A DNA stretch of 7,858 nucleotides from Bacteroidetes bacterium CG23_combo_of_CG06-09_8_20_14_all_32_9 (GTDB taxonomy: Bacteria > Bacteroidota > Bacteroidia > Bacteroidales > GWA2-32-17). The DNA is taken from NCBI GenBank assembly GCA_002771395.1, contig PCSS01000315.1, positions 2,454 through 10,311 on the forward strand, given 5' to 3'. The notes under the pieces were generated by a model. The model was not told the DNA's origin. It saw nothing but the letters and a program-made list of their open reading frames with translations, and made no database searches. Position numbers and translations under genes: made by a program. Shown here one piece after another: positions 6,252-7,858 of this stretch (position 1 is the first letter of the stretch; the number at the start of each line of letters is the position of its first letter).

Positions 6252-7730
6252 TTAAACTTGTTCTCTGCTATAATTTGGCGCTTCGCTGGTTATTGTAACA
6301 TCATGCGGATGGCTTTCGGTTACACCGGCATTTGTTATTTTTACAAATTTTGCTTTTTGCAAAGTTAAAATATTTTTCGCACCGCAATATCCCATTCCGG
6401 CTCTAATTCCACCAACTAATTGATATAAAACTTCGTACAAAGTTCCTTTGTATGGAACTCTTGCCGAAATTCCTTCGGGTACAAGTTTTTTTATGTCGTC
6501 TTCCATGTCTTGAAAATACCTGTCTTTTGAGCCTTTTTGCATGGCTTCAATTGAACCCATTCCGCGGTACGACTTAAATTTTCGTCCCTGAAAAATAATT
6601 GTTTCACCGGGCGATTCTTCAACTCCTGCAAACAGACTTCCTGCCATAATAGAGTTAGCACCTGCAGCAAGTGCTTTTACAATATCACCCGAATAGCGAA
6701 TTCCACCATCGGCAATAAGAGGGACTCCTGTGCCTTTCAGACTTTTTGCAACATCATAAATTGCAGAAAGTTGGGGAACACCAACACCTGCAATTATGCG
6801 TGTTATACAAATAGAGCCGGGACCTATACCAACTTTTACTGCATCGGCGCCGGCTTTTATCAAATCTTTAGCAGCATCGCCGGAAGCGATATTTCCCGCA
6901 ACAAAGTCCATGTTAGGATATTTTTTCTTTGCTTTTTTAAGCATTTCTATAACTCCTTTAGAATGACCGTGAGCGGTATCAATAGTAATAGCATCAGCCT
7001 GAGCTTTAACTAATTCGTCAATTCTGTCCATTGTATCGGCTGTAACACCCACTGCGGCGGCAACTCTTAGTCTGCCTTTTTCGTCTTTGCAAGCATTTGG
7101 GCGGTCTTTTGCTTTGGTAATATCTTTATAAGTAAGTAATCCTATAAGTTTATTATTTTCGTCAACTACCGGAAGTTTTTCAATTTTATAATGTTGCAGT
7201 ATTTCGGTGGCTTTTTGTAAATCAGTAGATTGCGAAGTAGTAATTATATTTTTGGAAGTCATTATTTCTTTTATCGGTCGTTTTGGGTTTTGCTGAAAGC
7301 GTAAATCGCGGTTAGTTACAATTCCAACTAAAGTTTTATCTTGAGTAACCACAGGTATCCCGCCAATTTTGTATTCTTTCATTAAATTAACTGCATCGCC
7401 AACAGTGCTGTTTTTGTTTATAGTAATGGGGTCGAGTATCATTCCGTTTTCGGCACGTTTTACTTTCATTACTTCTTTTGCTTGTCTTTCTATACTCATG
7501 TTTTTATGAATAACTCCTATTCCACCTTCACGTGCCATCGCAATTGCAAGAACAGAATCGGTAACAGTATCCATTGCAGCCGAAACTACAGGAATATTTA
7601 TTATGATATTACGGGTAAAATGCGAATTAAGAATTACCTCACGTGGCATTACCTCGCTATATGAAGGAACAAGCAATACATCATCGAAAGTTAAACCTTC
7701 ATTTAAAATTTTATTTGCTAAAAATGACAT
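6252..7730 (-). CDS. guaB: Inosine-5'-monophosphate dehydrogenase
   Basis: IMP dehydrogenase oxidises IMP to XMP with NAD+, the committed step of GMP synthesis, in the cytoplasm. At 492 residues it has the normal bacterial length and is intact. The sequence opens with the family start [24 protein letters not shown]-domain pair, the usual nucleotide-sensing module, occupies about 95-210 inside the TIM barrel. Active-site features are DTAHGHS (251-257, NAD side), GPGSICITR with catalytic Cys308 (304-311), DGGIRYSGD (341-349, phosphate and ribose binding), YRGMGS (388-393), the mobile-flap pair Arg404-Tyr405 in DRYFQ, and VPYKG (425-429). Isoleucine follows Cys308, as in eukaryotic ICIT versions, and the following Thr310 is kept. 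The start at 7730 matches the family N-terminus. I see no obvious ribosome-binding site, as is common in Bacteroidetes. It is probably the first gene of the cluster, because its 128-bp leader holds only a palindrome. Confidence 0.98.
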   Translation of the reverse strand: MSFLANKILNEGLTFDDVLLVPSYSEVMPREVILNSHFTRNIIINIPVVSAAMDTVTDSVLAIAMAREGGIGVIHKNMSIERQAKEVMKVKRAENGMILDPITINKNSTVGDAVNLMKEYKIGGIPVVTQDKTLVGIVTNRDLRFQQNPKRPIKEIMTSKNIITTSQSTDLQKATEILQHYKIEKLPVVDENNKLIGLLTYKDITKAKDRPNACKDEKGRLRVAAAVGVTADTMDRIDELVKAQADAITIDTAHGHSKGVIEMLKKAKKKYPNMDFVAGNIASGDAAKDLIKAGADAVKVGIGPGSICITRIIAGVGVPQLSAIYDVAKSLKGTGVPLIADGGIRYSGDIVKALAAGANSIMAGSLFAGVEESPGETIIFQGRKFKSYRGMGSIEAMQKGSKDRYFQDMEDDIKKLVPEGISARVPYKGTLYEVLYQLVGGIRAGMGYCGAKNILTLQKAKFVKITNAGVTESHPHDVTITSEAPNYSREQV

Positions 7731-7822
7731 TTGTAAACTGATTTATCGGGACTTCTAAAAATTGCTTTTTCTTTGTTGGACTTTAATTTTAAAATCACTC
7801 ACATATTAATTGTTTTTTAAAA

Positions 7823-7850
7823 GTAGAGACACACGGACGTGTGTCTCTAC
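7823..7850. repeat. Perfect 13-bp hairpin palindrome upstream of guaB
   Basis: GTAGAGACACACG (7823-7835) and CGTGTGTCTCTAC (7838-7850) are exact reverse complements with a two-base centre. It is GC-richer than its surroundings. On the minus strand the stem is followed by TTTTAAAAAA, so it could end a transcript coming from the right. From memory, palindromes that begin GTAGAGAC recur between genes in Bacteroidetes and cyanobacteria, so an interspersed repeat is the other reading. It lies 93 bp from the guaB start codon. Confidence 0.8.
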
Positions 7851-7858
7851 TCCGGTTT

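Noticed and set aside
6771..7013. Plus-strand open frame opposite guaB, and similar short plus-strand frames opposite the other genes (for example 37-231, 4377-4613, 5994-6197)
   Set aside because: They lie antisense to strongly conserved proteins, have unlikely compositions and show no recognisable domain, so they are shadows of the real genes.
7731..7822. Purine or other riboswitch in the guaB leader
   Set aside because: The stretch is very AT-rich with no three-way junction or recognisable conserved loops. The only strong structure is the simple hairpin at 7823-7850.

Overview
The window is visibly AT-rich, and every supported gene lies on the minus strand, so it reads right to left. It looks like a chromosomal segment of a Bacteroidota (Bacteroidetes) bacterium. 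The evidence is the combination of IMP dehydrogenase followed by a family of secreted parvulin-type proteins and a MoxR ATPase, the SurA protein's C-terminal sequence, a lipoprotein-style signal, weak Shine-Dalgarno sequences, and a stand-alone 23S-IVP/four-helix-bundle gene. No species can be named from the sequence alone.

Layout in transcription order: (1) 7731-7858, leader of guaB with a perfect 13-bp hairpin palindrome near the window edge. (2) guaB, 6252-7730, complete IMP dehydrogenase. (3) 4242-6233, a secreted 663-residue protein with two complete-looking parvulin domains, 18 bp after guaB. (4) 3572-4241, a 670-bp gene-free stretch rich in inverted and direct repeats, including a nested palindrome (4047-4199) that may be a small non-autonomous mobile element. 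(5) 2702-3571, a probable lipoprotein related to the N-terminal part of SurA/PpiC proteins but without a parvulin active site. (6) 1349-2698, a SurA-like periplasmic chaperone/isomerase starting 3 bp after it. (7) 862-1278, a four-helix-bundle (23S rRNA intervening-sequence protein family) gene bracketed by inverted heptanucleotide repeats. (8) 1-880, a MoxR-family AAA+ ATPase with a one-base frameshift near 365 that runs off the left edge.

The three secreted proteins (663 aa, lipoprotein, SurA-like) plausibly form a periplasmic set for chaperoning outer-membrane proteins. Their parvulin active-site histidines are intact in the first, split between domains in the SurA-like protein, and absent in the lipoprotein. 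The cluster is otherwise tight (gaps of 18 and 3 bp), but it is interrupted at two intergenic positions by repeat-bounded sequence: the palindromic element after the 663-aa gene, and the IVP cassette between the SurA-like gene and moxR. These two interruptions and the frameshift are the most notable points. I found no evidence of a defence system, CRISPR array, tRNA, rRNA or large transposon.
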